Below, piece after piece: positions 18,598 to 27,880 of a stretch of DNA of 64,000 bases. The first letter of the stretch is position 1. Each line of letters opens with the position of its first letter. The stretch is from NCBI RefSeq assembly GCF_010119245.1, contig NZ_WNKG01000017.1, positions 22,679 to 86,678 on the forward strand, given 5' to 3'. Below the pieces are notes generated by a model. The model was not told where the DNA came from. It worked only from the letters and a program-made list of their open reading frames with translations, and ran no database searches. This DNA comes from Cyclobacterium salsum. Lineage in GTDB: Bacteria; Bacteroidota; Bacteroidia; Cytophagales; Cyclobacteriaceae. A program made the position numbers and the translations under genes.

Positions 18598-19096
18598 TCA
18601 AAGCAGGTCACCGGAGAAAGCTACCAGTTTGTTATAGCTTTTATCGGGAATGCACCCTGCCGAGGAAACGGGGTTGCAGGGTAGGTGAATGTTCAGAACG
18701 GATCCGTTTTCCCTTATCGACAGCTCTGCCCAAACGTCCGGGTTGGGGTTGATAGGACTCAATTGATCCCGTTCTCCGTAAATGGTACCGCCCAGATGTA
18801 TCAGGCGATTGCTTTCCTGAAACAGCACACGGTTTCCTTCCACTGTGTAGGTTCCCTCAGCATAGGACCGGTAGCCCAAAAACGCTCCCGATCCAGCCTC
18901 CCGATACCCGATCAATTGCGCATAAGTACCATTTTCATAATTAAGTAACCCATTCCACCCGGTCCATATCCTGGTTTTCCTCGTATTCAACCATCTTCCA
19001 GGTACCCACAAGCTCCTCAGGGAGTATCGGGATTTCCGTATCGGTACATGAAAAAAGGAAGCCTACCAGTAAGGAATACGCACATATAGATTTCAT
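18598..19096 (-). pseudogene. Frameshifted lipocalin-like lipoprotein
   Basis: The minus strand from the ATG at 19096 encodes a clear lipoprotein start (MKSICAYSLL, lipobox LFSC, then ELVGTWKMVEY). It runs into a stop after DMDRVEW, near 18948. The neighbouring frame is open from before that point to 18598 and reads as a beta-rich protein (NGLLNYENGTYAQLIG onward, then EGTYTVEGNRVLF and a Cys pair near the end). The total span is 3n+1, so one extra base near 18955-18962 (in a GGGTGGAATGGG stretch) separates the halves. LVGTWK followed by short strands resembles lipocalin-like Bacteroidota lipoproteins. Either a recent pseudogene or a sequencing error. Confidence 0.75.
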
Positions 19097-19242
19097 GGGA
19101 AGAAAATTTGAATTGTCTATTCTTTATACGTATAAAATTAAGATACTGTCCTGATTCCCGGTCTATTTTAATGACTACCAAAGTAACTGGTTTCTTGATT
19201 TTTTGATTATATTTATCGTATCCCGCTCTAAACCTGCCCCTT

Positions 19243-20637
19243 ATGAGATTCCTTACCATCTTTTTTTTGGTCGTTTTGTCATCCTATTCTGGGTCAGCGC
19301 AAGAATATGAATCCCTGTCCCCGATTGTATTTATTTACGATGCCAGCGGCTCCATGTGGGGTCAATTAGAGGGGAGAACCAAAATGGAAATTGCGGCTGA
19401 GGTGTTGACCAACTCCGTCAATGGCCTTCGGAAAAATCAAAAAATCGGATTGGTCGCTTATGGACACCGGAATAAAGGTGATTGCGGGGATGTTGAATTT
19501 TTGGTTGATTTCGAGAATGGAACTAAAACCGGCTTCAATACGGCCTTACATTCGATCAAACCACTGGGAATGACCCCTTTGGCTTATGCTACTTCGTTGG
19601 TAATTGATCAACTAAGGGACTCAAAAGCCAAGGCAACCGTCATTCTGGTAACCGATGGGATTGAGTCCTGCGACGGAAACATATGTGAGGTAGTGAGGCA
19701 AGCCAAAAAAGAAGGAATTGATTTTCGCTTGCACATCATCGGTTTTGGCTTAGTCGATGAAGATACCGAGCCATTAAAATGCGCTGCTTTGGCCGGGGAG
19801 GGTCGGTACTTCCCGGCAACAGATGCCGTGGACCTGGGAGCGGTCCTGAATGAAGCTACTACGGCTACCATAGACAAACCCAAAAGCAACGCTTCGGTAT
19901 ATGCCGTAAAGAATGGAATGCCCATTGATGCCATGGTTAAGGCTTATGATGTCGTTGGAAAAAGAGAGCCAATAAGTGTGCGCACTTACCGGGACACGGT
20001 CTTTTTTTATTTGCCACCGAGCACATACAATTTTGAAGCAAGCCCGCTCGAAGGCAGTGATGTAAAAATGGTAACCGTTTCGGGAATAGAAAGTACGGAA
20101 GACAGACTGGTGCATCAGGAGATTAGTTTTGACAGCGGGAAATTTGGGATTTCGATCTTAAATAATGGTGACTTTTGGGATGCGATGGTAAAAGTGATTG
20201 ACCAAAATGGGAATAGGACCGCTTCGATTCGTACCTATAATTCAGCCAAAGAAGTAGAGGTAAACCCAGGTACGTATAAAATCACCATTCAGGCACTCGC
20301 CATGAACGGTATGGACACCTATGCGGAAATTGAAAATGTCACCATCCAATCAGGCGGGATCACCCCTGTTACGTTTGATTTCCAAACAGGAACTGCACAT
20401 ATTGACGCACGGGTAGCGGACAGATCCATTGACAGTATGGTTACCTTAACCGAAGAATCCTCTGGCAAAAACGTAGCCGGAGGCCGTACCTATGATCGAG
20501 GAAAGGAATTTCTATTAAACCCTGGCATGTATAAGGTAAAAGTTACCCCACTAGGTGACTATAAGGACAGGAATGCACAGACCTTTACCTTGGAGGTAAA
20601 AAAAGCGGATAAAATAATGAAAACCGTTCATTTCTGA
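19243..20637 (+). CDS. Secreted VWA-domain protein with three C-terminal repeats
   Basis: 464 residues. A signal peptide ends near GSAQ. The VWA domain spans about 27-210 with an intact MIDAS start (YDASGSMWG), GMTPLAYA for the conserved Thr and LVTDGIESC. From about residue 215 come three related ~80-residue beta units. Each has an (I/V)(S/A)xRTY-type or GGRTY motif and then an (N)PG/PSxYxxxxxPL-like motif (PPSTYNFEASPL, NPGTYKITIQAL, NPGMYKVKVTPL). It is probably a metal-dependent adhesion or scaffolding protein of the periplasm or surface. No partner operon is present; a terminator follows. Confidence 0.87.
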   Translation: MRFLTIFFLVVLSSYSGSAQEYESLSPIVFIYDASGSMWGQLEGRTKMEIAAEVLTNSVNGLRKNQKIGLVAYGHRNKGDCGDVEFLVDFENGTKTGFNTALHSIKPLGMTPLAYATSLVIDQLRDSKAKATVILVTDGIESCDGNICEVVRQAKKEGIDFRLHIIGFGLVDEDTEPLKCAALAGEGRYFPATDAVDLGAVLNEATTATIDKPKSNASVYAVKNGMPIDAMVKAYDVVGKREPISVRTYRDTVFFYLPPSTYNFEASPLEGSDVKMVTVSGIESTEDRLVHQEISFDSGKFGISILNNGDFWDAMVKVIDQNGNRTASIRTYNSAKEVEVNPGTYKITIQALAMNGMDTYAEIENVTIQSGGITPVTFDFQTGTAHIDARVADRSIDSMVTLTEESSGKNVAGGRTYDRGKEFLLNPGMYKVKVTPLGDYKDRNAQTFTLEVKKADKIMKTVHF

Positions 20638-20663
20638 CCCTTAAAGAATGGTGATGGGAAATT

Positions 20664-20687
20664 GGGCCCTGTTGGCCCTTATTTTTT
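20664..20687 (+). terminator. Terminator after the VWA gene
   Basis: GGGCC / GGCCC stem, 5-nt loop, followed by TTATTTTTT. Confidence 0.7.
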
Positions 20688-20790
20688 AGTAGTCAATTAC
20701 TTGTTTGCCAATTCCGATGAAAAGCGGGGCATGGTTAATGCTGTACGCATTGATTATCTGATGGCCGGATAAAAGTTAATTTTTATTGAA

Positions 20791-21756
20791 ATGATACGAA
20801 AGAAAAGTGTGTCCGCGAGGAGGAAGGGGAAATTTAGAATCGCACATTTACCCGGGCTTTTTTGGAAAGCGGCGAAGATCTGGAATGACAACAATCCCTG
20901 GCGACTAGGGGCAGTAGTCGCCTACTATGCGGTGTTATCGCTTCCCGGCTTGCTGATCATTATTATCAACACGGTGGGAGCCATTTGGGGCACGGAGATC
21001 GTACAGGGGCAGATCACGGGTGAAATTTCGGAAGCCATAGGGCCTGATGCCGCCCAGGCAGTGATTGCCATTATAGAAAACACCCAAAAAGACGGCAGGA
21101 CGGTTTTTGCTACCATTCTTGGAATAGCCATCTTAATTTTTGGAGCGACAGGTGTTTTTTACCAACTCCAGATTTCCATGAATGAAATTTGGGGTGTAAA
21201 AATTGATCCCAAAGCCGGATACTGGAAAATCATCAAGGACAGGGCCTTGAGCCTGGCATTTGTCATGGCCATTGCGTTTTTATTGATTATCAGTTTTGTG
21301 GTTTCCACTGCCTTGACATTGGTCAGTACTTACCTGGCGCGCTTGTGGGAACCTGGCTATGTGGAAATTGCCCAGGTATTGGAGTTTCTATTTTCCACAG
21401 CTGTGTTAGGATGTTTGTTTGTTTTGATATTTAAATTTATGCCTGACATGAAGGTCCATTGGCGTTCCGTTTGGCTCGGTGGATTTATTACCGCTTTTTT
21501 ATTTAATCTGGGCAAAATTTTATTAAGCCTTTATTTTGGTATCGCCGAACCTGGCTCTACTTATGGCGCAGCGGGATCTGTGGTCCTGGTCTTATTGTGG
21601 GTATCGTATTCTTGTTTGATACTGTTTTTTGGAGCCGCATTTACCCGGGTTTATGCCGAACGATACGGACCAACGCTTCACCCTGAGGATTTCGCCATTA
21701 GGGTGGAAAACAAAGAAGTTATTATTGAAAAGGGGAGTAAAAAATTAGGAAACTAA
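20791..21756 (+). CDS. YihY/BrkB family inner membrane protein
   Basis: 321 residues with a basic N-terminal tail and about six hydrophobic helices. Family marks are NPWRLGAVVAYYAVLSLPGLL near residue 33 and the AGSVVLVLLWVSYSCLILFFGAAFTRVYAERYG block near 265-300. The YihY/BrkB family was once called ribonuclease BN, which is incorrect; its role is still unclear (transport or envelope function). It stands alone and converges on purE. Confidence 0.93.
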   Translation: MIRKKSVSARRKGKFRIAHLPGLFWKAAKIWNDNNPWRLGAVVAYYAVLSLPGLLIIIINTVGAIWGTEIVQGQITGEISEAIGPDAAQAVIAIIENTQKDGRTVFATILGIAILIFGATGVFYQLQISMNEIWGVKIDPKAGYWKIIKDRALSLAFVMAIAFLLIISFVVSTALTLVSTYLARLWEPGYVEIAQVLEFLFSTAVLGCLFVLIFKFMPDMKVHWRSVWLGGFITAFLFNLGKILLSLYFGIAEPGSTYGAAGSVVLVLLWVSYSCLILFFGAAFTRVYAERYGPTLHPEDFAIRVENKEVIIEKGSKKLGN

Positions 21757-21786
21757 CGTTTAACCGGATAAGAAAGGTCTCATTAA

Positions 21787-22311
21787 TCACCCTTTGTTTC
21801 CAAGTACCGTTTTCCAGCCTTTACTTTCTATCTCTTCAGCGGTATTTTCTACTTTTTCTTTGAGTGATTTTTTGAATGTTGCCATTTTGGCCCCAGTCTT
21901 TTCCTCAAAGGCACCAACAATCGAGGCGGCCAGGATCCCGGCATTCTTTGCCCCATTCAATGCCACCGTGGCGACGGGGATACCGGAAGGCATTTGCAAA
22001 ATAGAAAGGATGCTGTCCCAGCCATCAATGGAATTGGAGGATTTGACCGGTACCCCAATGACCGGCAAGGTGGTCAGTGAGGCCACCATCCCTGGCAGAT
22101 GGGCAGCGCCCCCTGCCCCGGCAATAATCACCTTTATGCCCCTTGCCTTGGCATTTTCTGCGTAATCAATCATTCGACGGGGAGTTCGATGCGCCGAAAC
22201 GATCGTGAGCTCGTAACCGACTTCCATTTCTTCTAAAAATTTGGCCGCCTCTGCCATGACAGGCAAATCAGACTGACTGCCCATTATGATACCTACCTGA
22301 ACCTTGCTCAT
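21787..22311 (-). CDS. purE: 5-(carboxyamino)imidazole ribonucleotide mutase PurE
   Basis: 174 residues, the class I PurE length. Family motifs are [11 protein letters not shown] at the start, SAHRTPRRM near residue 40 (catalytic His) and [25 protein letters not shown] near 66. It converts N5-CAIR to CAIR in purine synthesis, taking the product of PurK. Its ATG overlaps the purK stop by 4 nt, so the pair is translationally coupled. Confidence 0.98.
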   Translation of the reverse strand: MSKVQVGIIMGSQSDLPVMAEAAKFLEEMEVGYELTIVSAHRTPRRMIDYAENAKARGIKVIIAGAGGAAHLPGMVASLTTLPVIGVPVKSSNSIDGWDSILSILQMPSGIPVATVALNGAKNAGILAASIVGAFEEKTGAKMATFKKSLKEKVENTAEEIESKGWKTVLGNKG

Positions 22312-23447
22312 GCTTTTATCTTGATTAATTCTTTGATTCGCTGTGCTTTTTCTTTTAGCCGATCCACATCCGCTTCCAATACCGTCACGTGCCCCATTTT
22401 CCGAAAAGGCTTGGTCAGTTTCTTCCCGTAAAGATGCAAGTACACGCCCTTCATGTTTATCGCTTCATCCATTCCTTCTACCAATGCCTCTCCCGTATAT
22501 CCGTCTTCCCCCAGCAAATTAACCATGGCGGCAGCACTACGGATACCGGTATCCCCCAGCGGCATGCCCATTACAGCCCGGAGGTGTTGTTCAAATTGGG
22601 AAGTAAAATTAGCTTCAATGGTATGGTGACCGCTGTTATGTGGTCTGGGGGCAATCTCATTCACCAGGATTTCCCCGGATCTGGTGACAAATAGTTCCAC
22701 TGCCAGCAAGCCCACCATATCCAACTTTTCGATCACCTCCAACGCCAGCGCTTGTGCCTGCTGATCTGTTTCCGCAGAAATGGCTGCCGGAGAAAACAAA
22801 AACTCCACCAGATTGTGTACCGGATGAAAAGCGCACTCTACCGATGGAAAGGTCTTTACCTCCCCTTGTTCATTTCTGGCGACAATGACGGCGAGTTCCT
22901 TATCGAAATCAACAAATTTCTCAAGCAAACCCGGCGCGTCAAAGGCTTTGTCAATATCCTGCGCCTCTCGAATGAGTTGCACCCCGCGGCCATCGTAACC
23001 TTCTTTTCCCAATTTATGCACGGCAGGCAAAAAATCCAGGTGTTGCTTGACATCTGCTTTGGTTTCCGTCAGCACAAAAGGGGAGGTAGGGATGCCTTTA
23101 TCCTGGTAAAATTGTTTTTGCTTGCGCTTGTCCTGAATCAATTCGATAATATGTGGTTGGGGAAATATTTTCCTACCCTCCTTTTCCAGTTGGTAAAGTG
23201 CCTGGGTATTTACATGCTCAATCTCTATGGAAATCACATCGCATACTTTCCCAAATTCATACACCGTGTTAAAATCCGTAAGATTGCCCTGAACGAAGCG
23301 GCCGCAAAGGTCTTTACAAGGAGCCTCCGCATCCGGATCCAAAATGTGGATGTCCAGGTTATAATTGATGGCAGATTGAATGAGCATTCGGCCCAGTTGT
23401 CCACCTCCTAAGATGCCTAAAGTCTGTTGCTGGTAATTTTTCTGCAC
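22308..23447 (-). CDS. purK: 5-(carboxyamino)imidazole ribonucleotide synthase PurK
   Basis: 379 residues of the ATP-grasp PurK type: [12 protein letters not shown] at the N-terminus, [12 protein letters not shown] near residue 145, [18 protein letters not shown] near 173 and [18 protein letters not shown] near 258. It carboxylates AIR to N5-CAIR using ATP and bicarbonate. It is the first gene of a purK-purE operon. No purine riboswitch is visible in the 60-nt leader. Confidence 0.98.
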   Translation of the reverse strand: MQKNYQQQTLGILGGGQLGRMLIQSAINYNLDIHILDPDAEAPCKDLCGRFVQGNLTDFNTVYEFGKVCDVISIEIEHVNTQALYQLEKEGRKIFPQPHIIELIQDKRKQKQFYQDKGIPTSPFVLTETKADVKQHLDFLPAVHKLGKEGYDGRGVQLIREAQDIDKAFDAPGLLEKFVDFDKELAVIVARNEQGEVKTFPSVECAFHPVHNLVEFLFSPAAISAETDQQAQALALEVIEKLDMVGLLAVELFVTRSGEILVNEIAPRPHNSGHHTIEANFTSQFEQHLRAVMGMPLGDTGIRSAAAMVNLLGEDGYTGEALVEGMDEAINMKGVYLHLYGKKLTKPFRKMGHVTVLEADVDRLKEKAQRIKELIKIKA

Positions 23448-23510
23448 AATCTGGCTGATTTACATGGTTTGCGAACTCAAAAATAGGCATAAATACCGAA
23501 TGGAAATAAA

Positions 23511-23534
23511 AAAACCGCCATTCCCGGCGGTTTT
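23511..23534 (-). terminator. Terminator of the small lmo0937-type gene
   Basis: AAAACCGCC / GGCGGTTTT, 9-bp perfect stem with a 6-nt loop. On the minus strand it is followed by a further T-run, so it ends the 50-residue gene upstream of purK. Confidence 0.8.
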
Positions 23535-23565
23535 CATTTATTAAATTTTCAATAGGTTTCAAAGG

Positions 23566-23718
23566 CTAAACCGTCCTCCCGCCTATAAGACGGAATAGAA
23601 TAGCAATTACAGCTAAGACCAATAATATATGAATTAGTCCACCTACGCTATAAACAAATGCTCCTACAATCCATCCAATGACCAGGATGATCGCAATCAA
23701 ATACAATAAAGAACTCAT
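23566..23718 (-). CDS. lmo0937 family small membrane protein (50 residues)
   Basis: A short reading frame from ATG at 23718 to TAG at 23566 encodes 50 residues: MSSLLYLIAIILVIGWIVG, a short YSVGGLIH turn, then a second hydrophobic helix and a RLIGGRTV tail. The WxxG ... GGLIHxLL pattern is that of the lmo0937 family of tiny two-helix membrane proteins, frequent in Bacteroidota and linked to stress expression in some species. A strong terminator follows immediately, which supports a real, monocistronic gene. Confidence 0.9.
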   Translation of the reverse strand: MSSLLYLIAIILVIGWIVGAFVYSVGGLIHILLVLAVIAILFRLIGGRTV

Positions 23719-23785
23719 AGTGGTGTTGGTTAATGATGATTATAAATTTCATTTGAATAGTACCAATATTTATGCCAAACAAAAT

Positions 23786-25567
23786 TTAATTTTTATCAGT
23801 ACCTGTTTTAGAGAGGTTTATCCCCATCAGTTCCATCAGGATTTTCGCATTAAAATTAGGACAGGAGCCGGGCTTAATCTTGTAGTCAAACACAATTTCA
23901 TCCTTTTGTATATCATGGTGGAAACTATAATTGGACAGAGTAGGAAGACTACTTTCTAATTCACTCAATTCAATATCATGGGTTGAAATAATGCCTTTGG
24001 ACGAGCTTCCGGCCAGTTGCCGGATCAAGGCCTCGCTACCCATTATCCGGTCCGCCGTATTAGTACCCTTCAGTATTTCATCCAAAAGGTAAAAAACAGG
24101 CTTACCTTCCTTGGCCAGATCCAGCAATCCTTTAATTCGGGCCAGCTCAGCATAAAATGAACTGATACTTTCTCCCAAGCTATCGGTGTTTCTCATGCTA
24201 GTGTAAAGCTGAAAATGACCACAGCTAAGCTGTGCGGCAAAAGGAGGAAGCCCCATACCCGCCAAAACCAGATTGATGCCTACCGTGCGCATAAAAGTTG
24301 TTTTCCCAGACATGTTGGAGCCGGTAAGGAGAATGACCTGATCCTTCGCTCCCATTTTAAAATCATTTGCCACGCAGTCTTCCGGTTTTATCAAGGGATG
24401 TTTGACCGCGTCCAACTTCAAGTCTGCTGCTGAGGACCAATAAACAGGAGCCGATAATTTTTCCTCTCTAATAAAAGCGGCCAACGAAACCAATGCCTCC
24501 CAATTTTCGAACGTTTCTTCCCATTGCCGGATATAGCTTCCCACCCCTCTGTGCCAGCGGACCAATCGGTAAAGCACGTAAAAATCAGTCCAGAAAAAAA
24601 CGTTAAAAATCAAGTACATAAGATTCGTCCTGTTCTGCAACAAAAACGTCAGGCTTTCCAACTGATCCAGGGCCTTGGATGCCAGAAAACCATGGTTTTT
24701 TACGGGTTGCTGAAACCCATTTAGTAGGGAATGCTCAAACTCCTGCCTTTCGAGCAAATTTGCCCAGGCTTGTAAGGTTTTTAGGTCACTGTCGTTTGGC
24801 AGGGCCTTCATCGCCTCCAGAAGTGGCTTAAAGGCAAATCCAAGCAAAAGCAGCCCAAGGCCTATAAAAACACTTAAGTACACCGTCGGAAACCAGCCCA
24901 ATAACACTCCCAGCAATACCAAAAGGCCCAGAGAAGGACCAATAATCATGGGTAATAGGAATAGCGGACTCCAATATAACGTCTTTTCCAACCAGCGGTA
25001 AAAAGCTACCTTTGACTTTTCCTGTTTTAAAAAAGCCCTACCCAGTGATTCAAATATGAATAAAAAATCTGTTTTTCTACTCAGTTCAAGTAATGCCTCC
25101 CGCTTTTCTTCGGCGGCCTTCGGTTGAAGCGGATTTCGGATCCAACCTGCCAACTTGCTTCGTCCGCCTTTGCTGACCGTGTGGTTGAGTAATTGGAAAA
25201 GCGAATGTTCTCCAAACAAATCCAGGTCACTTGAAAAGGGATGGGCCGGATCGATAAAATCGGTTCCCGGATCGAAACCGGCAAATTTTCTTTCCTGCCG
25301 CTTTTCCCCCATCCGATGGATGTCCAGAAGCGATTCGTAAAAACGTTCCCGGTCTTTTTGGGTGTTAAACTTTAATATCAAAACGATAAATACCCCACTT
25401 AAGGGAAAAAACAGCAATGCGGACCAGTGCGACTCGGAAATGCCCACGATTAAAACAATCCCCAGCAAAAAAAACAAGACCAACCGACCCACTGACAACA
25501 TCAAAGCCTTTTTCCTGGCGTCTTCCACCGATTTTTTCGGATCTGTAAGGTCAAAATTAGTATTCAT
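23786..25567 (-). CDS. Membrane-anchored MutS-like ATPase
   Basis: 593 residues from the ATG at 25567 (an in-frame start at 25597 adds 10 uncharacteristic residues). Unlike classical MutS, it has two hydrophobic hairpins: one near residues 22-58 and another near 210-255 (LLVLLGVLLGW ... GLGLLLLGFAF). The C-terminal half is the MutS core: lever-like helices, then Walker A TGSNMSGKTTFMRTVG near 415, YTSMRNTDSLGESISSFYAEL, Walker B FYLLDEILKGTN near 490 and STHD. The mismatch-recognition domain is missing. Such MutS-related proteins recur in Bacteroidota without assigned function; mismatch repair is unlikely. It stands alone. Confidence 0.85.
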   Translation of the reverse strand: MNTNFDLTDPKKSVEDARKKALMLSVGRLVLFFLLGIVLIVGISESHWSALLFFPLSGVFIVLILKFNTQKDRERFYESLLDIHRMGEKRQERKFAGFDPGTDFIDPAHPFSSDLDLFGEHSLFQLLNHTVSKGGRSKLAGWIRNPLQPKAAEEKREALLELSRKTDFLFIFESLGRAFLKQEKSKVAFYRWLEKTLYWSPLFLLPMIIGPSLGLLVLLGVLLGWFPTVYLSVFIGLGLLLLGFAFKPLLEAMKALPNDSDLKTLQAWANLLERQEFEHSLLNGFQQPVKNHGFLASKALDQLESLTFLLQNRTNLMYLIFNVFFWTDFYVLYRLVRWHRGVGSYIRQWEETFENWEALVSLAAFIREEKLSAPVYWSSAADLKLDAVKHPLIKPEDCVANDFKMGAKDQVILLTGSNMSGKTTFMRTVGINLVLAGMGLPPFAAQLSCGHFQLYTSMRNTDSLGESISSFYAELARIKGLLDLAKEGKPVFYLLDEILKGTNTADRIMGSEALIRQLAGSSSKGIISTHDIELSELESSLPTLSNYSFHHDIQKDEIVFDYKIKPGSCPNFNAKILMELMGINLSKTGTDKN

Positions 25568-26040
25568 ATAGATTGGATTTTGCGAATAAAGGGACAAAGA
25601 TAAAAAGAATTTTGCTGGGTACCCCTCTTACCTAAAGCCGGACAAAAAAAGACAGGATACCCGGCCCGACCCTGCCGGAATTCTGAAAAAATAGAAAGGT
25701 CTTCAACAAGTAACACTCGGAAAATCAGCTGTCCAAATAATTACACCTTAGCTCTTCCATGTATAAATATTATTTATTTTATTTTTTATTTCATTATACT
25801 ACTTGAAATCAAGCCTAAAAACGAAAAATGGAATCGGGATCGATTATCAACTACATTTTTTTTGAAAAAAAAGGCAATTTTAAAGCTATATCGGCAGGTG
25901 CATGCGGATTTTTGCTTTTCAAAATCAATTATATGTTTTGTTCATTTTTGAAGTAAATTAGTTGGTTTCTTATTAGTAAAACAACGTATTCTATTCTACA
26001 TTTCGTATACAAACAACAAGGTCATTGACTTTAGCATACG
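25568..26040. other. AT-rich intergenic region without a gene
   Basis: This 473-nt gap separates the MutS-like gene from the lipoprotein that follows. It is AT-rich with A and T runs, and I see no ORF with coding character, no tRNA and no strong hairpin. Promoters for both divergent genes should lie here. The stretch TTGACTTTAGCATACG directly before the lipoprotein ATG resembles TAACTTTAGCAT upstream of the DUF2892 gene, but neither fits the consensus fully. Confidence 0.6.
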
Positions 26041-26841
26041 ATGGGAACTTCGAATTTACGTTTGGTTAGCTGGTTTGTAGTAGCCTTCCCTCTCCTGGTC
26101 TTTTCCTGCATGGAGCCTGAAATGGAAGACCCGGCTCCCAAAATGGAAATGATTTCTTCAGAAGAGGTGGCCCATACAATGGGACTCATGGAGGAGGTAG
26201 ACCTGATGGCGCTGTCGGCCTTGCAACAAGACTTAACCCAACAGAAAATCAGTCCCTTAGTGGATGTTTCCTATTGCCCTGGCTCGATTTTCCAGCGGGA
26301 CGAGAAAAACAAAAGAATAAAAATAGATTTTGGGGATGGTTGTGTCTCTAGCAGGGGAATTGAAAAAAAAGGAATTGTAATCATCGATTATACCGATGAA
26401 TTTCTGATAAAAGGAAGTAAAGTAACCATTGCGTTTGAAGATTTTTACCTAAACGGGCATCAATTGAAAGGTAGCCGTTCTTTGGAAAATCTTGGATTTG
26501 AGGTAAACAGCCGAAGTCTTCGGATTTCTTCGGTGACAAATGATTTTAAAATGACATCCCGTACGGGGAAGACCTTTAATTTAAATTTGGATTACATTAA
26601 AAACTTACATTTATCAACGGATAAAAATGGGTTCCGGATCTACCTGGAAGGGTATGGCAACTTATCCTCATCGGACGATCAGAAGACATCATTCGAAATC
26701 ATCCATCCGGTAGTCTATTTACAGGAATGTATGAACTCAGGCCTGTCCATTCCTTCAAAGGGAAGTATGCAGCTGAAAGGTGAAAAAGAGTTACAAGTGT
26801 TAATCACGTTTGATTCGGAGGGTTGTACACCTGACCCTTGA
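26041..26841 (+). CDS. Hypothetical lipoprotein
   Basis: 266 residues. A lipoprotein signal (VFSCMEPEMED) is followed by an acidic, Met/Pro-rich segment and then a beta-rich body with alternating hydrophobic strands (KKGIVIIDYTDEFLIKGSK, GFRIYLEGYGNLSSSDDQK). Four further Cys residues (YCPGS, GDGCVS, ECMNSG, EGCTPDP) could form two disulfides. I do not recognise a family; surface or periplasmic location is inferred. A bidirectional terminator follows. Confidence 0.75.
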   Translation: MGTSNLRLVSWFVVAFPLLVFSCMEPEMEDPAPKMEMISSEEVAHTMGLMEEVDLMALSALQQDLTQQKISPLVDVSYCPGSIFQRDEKNKRIKIDFGDGCVSSRGIEKKGIVIIDYTDEFLIKGSKVTIAFEDFYLNGHQLKGSRSLENLGFEVNSRSLRISSVTNDFKMTSRTGKTFNLNLDYIKNLHLSTDKNGFRIYLEGYGNLSSSDDQKTSFEIIHPVVYLQECMNSGLSIPSKGSMQLKGEKELQVLITFDSEGCTPDP

Positions 26842-26937
26842 GAGAAAGAGTTTATTTTTTTGAAGATTAATTACGAGTGAAGTAGGAAGTGAAGTTGGTT
26901 GAATTTTGGTAGTTGGTTATTTTTTAATGTAGGGTTT

Positions 26938-26984
26938 GCCCGGAGCCTCTTAACTTGGTAGTAACAGAGGCTCCGGCTTTTTTT
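26938..26984. terminator. Strong bidirectional terminator
   Basis: GCC(C)GGAGCCTCT / AGAGGCTCCGGC, 12 bp with one bulged base, followed by seven T on the plus strand. It separates the lipoprotein from the converging MscS gene, whose stop codon lies in the T-run. Confidence 0.85.
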
Positions 26985-27834
26985 ACCCTTTAATTTCAGG
27001 TTTTCCCTCTGGAAAAAAGTGATGCAAATCGCGCTGAGGAAAGGGAACTTCAATATCATGTGCCTCCAGCGATTCTTTTATGGTTTCCATATTATCCCAA
27101 AACACCGGCCATAAGTCGTCTGCATTCGCCCAGCATCTTACCGATAAATCCAGAGAATTATCCCCAAAATTGGTGAAATAAACGGCGGGTGCCGGATCCG
27201 GAAGTATTCGATCGTCTTTTTTCAGGGTGTCCAGAATGACTTGGCGGGTTTTTTTCAGATCAGTGCCATAGGCTACTCCCACCGCCATCTCAACTCTGCG
27301 CGTGGGTTTAATGGATAAATTAACAATGCTATTATTAGCCAGGGCACCGTTAGGTATGGTTACGACTTTATTATCAAAATTTCTAACGGTCGTATAAAGG
27401 ATGGCGATATTTTCGACCGAGCCCAGGGTTCCCTGCGCCTCAATGGTGTCGCCTACTTTAAAAGGCTTGAAGACCAAAATAAGAATTCCTCCGGCAAAAT
27501 TTGCCAGGGAGCCTTGCAGTGCCAAACCAACGGCCAAACCGGCAGCACCTAGTACGGCGATAAACGCAGTAACCTCTACGCCCACTGTCGAGAGAATAAT
27601 TAATATCAATACCACATACAAAAACCCCTTCAGAAAGCTATTCAAAAAAGAAGTTAAGGATGGATCGATATCGTATTTGGCGAAGACCTTATTAAGTGCC
27701 TTTAAGGTAAAATTGATTACCCATTTACCGACAAAATAAACGATTACGGCAATGAGAATGCTTGTTAAAGCATCTAAAATAAACGGAAGGGCACTCGTAA
27801 ACACCCCTTCATAATCTATAGTATCCATATCCAT
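26983..27834 (-). CDS. MscS family mechanosensitive channel
   Basis: 283 residues, the size of E. coli MscS. Three hydrophobic helices at the N-terminus end in a pore-lining TM3 rich in Ala and Gly (AVLGAAGLAVGLALQGSLANFAGG, about residues 93-116). The beta domain follows with FKVGDTIEAQGTLGSVENI and VTIPNGALANN. It releases solutes during osmotic downshock. The gene converges on a lipoprotein gene and lies just after the type III PKS operon, with no obvious functional link. Confidence 0.96.
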   Translation of the reverse strand: MDMDTIDYEGVFTSALPFILDALTSILIAVIVYFVGKWVINFTLKALNKVFAKYDIDPSLTSFLNSFLKGFLYVVLILIILSTVGVEVTAFIAVLGAAGLAVGLALQGSLANFAGGILILVFKPFKVGDTIEAQGTLGSVENIAILYTTVRNFDNKVVTIPNGALANNSIVNLSIKPTRRVEMAVGVAYGTDLKKTRQVILDTLKKDDRILPDPAPAVYFTNFGDNSLDLSVRCWANADDLWPVFWDNMETIKESLEAHDIEVPFPQRDLHHFFPEGKPEIKG

Positions 27835-27880
27835 AGGTTAATTATGATTTTAGGTTAAAATTTAAATTACAAAATAATAT

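Noticed and set aside
18598..19011. Independent 137-residue protein starting at a TTG
   Set aside because: Its first ~25 residues are the shifted frame of a true lipoprotein N-terminus; a frameshifted single gene explains both parts.
22752..23411. 219-residue plus-strand open frame
   Set aside because: Antisense to purK, which is unambiguous; the frame is a compositional shadow.
26020..26040. TTGACTTTAGCATACG as a sigma-70-like promoter
   Set aside because: TTGACT touches the start codon region and has no proper -10 spacing; it does not fit the Bacteroidetes consensus either.
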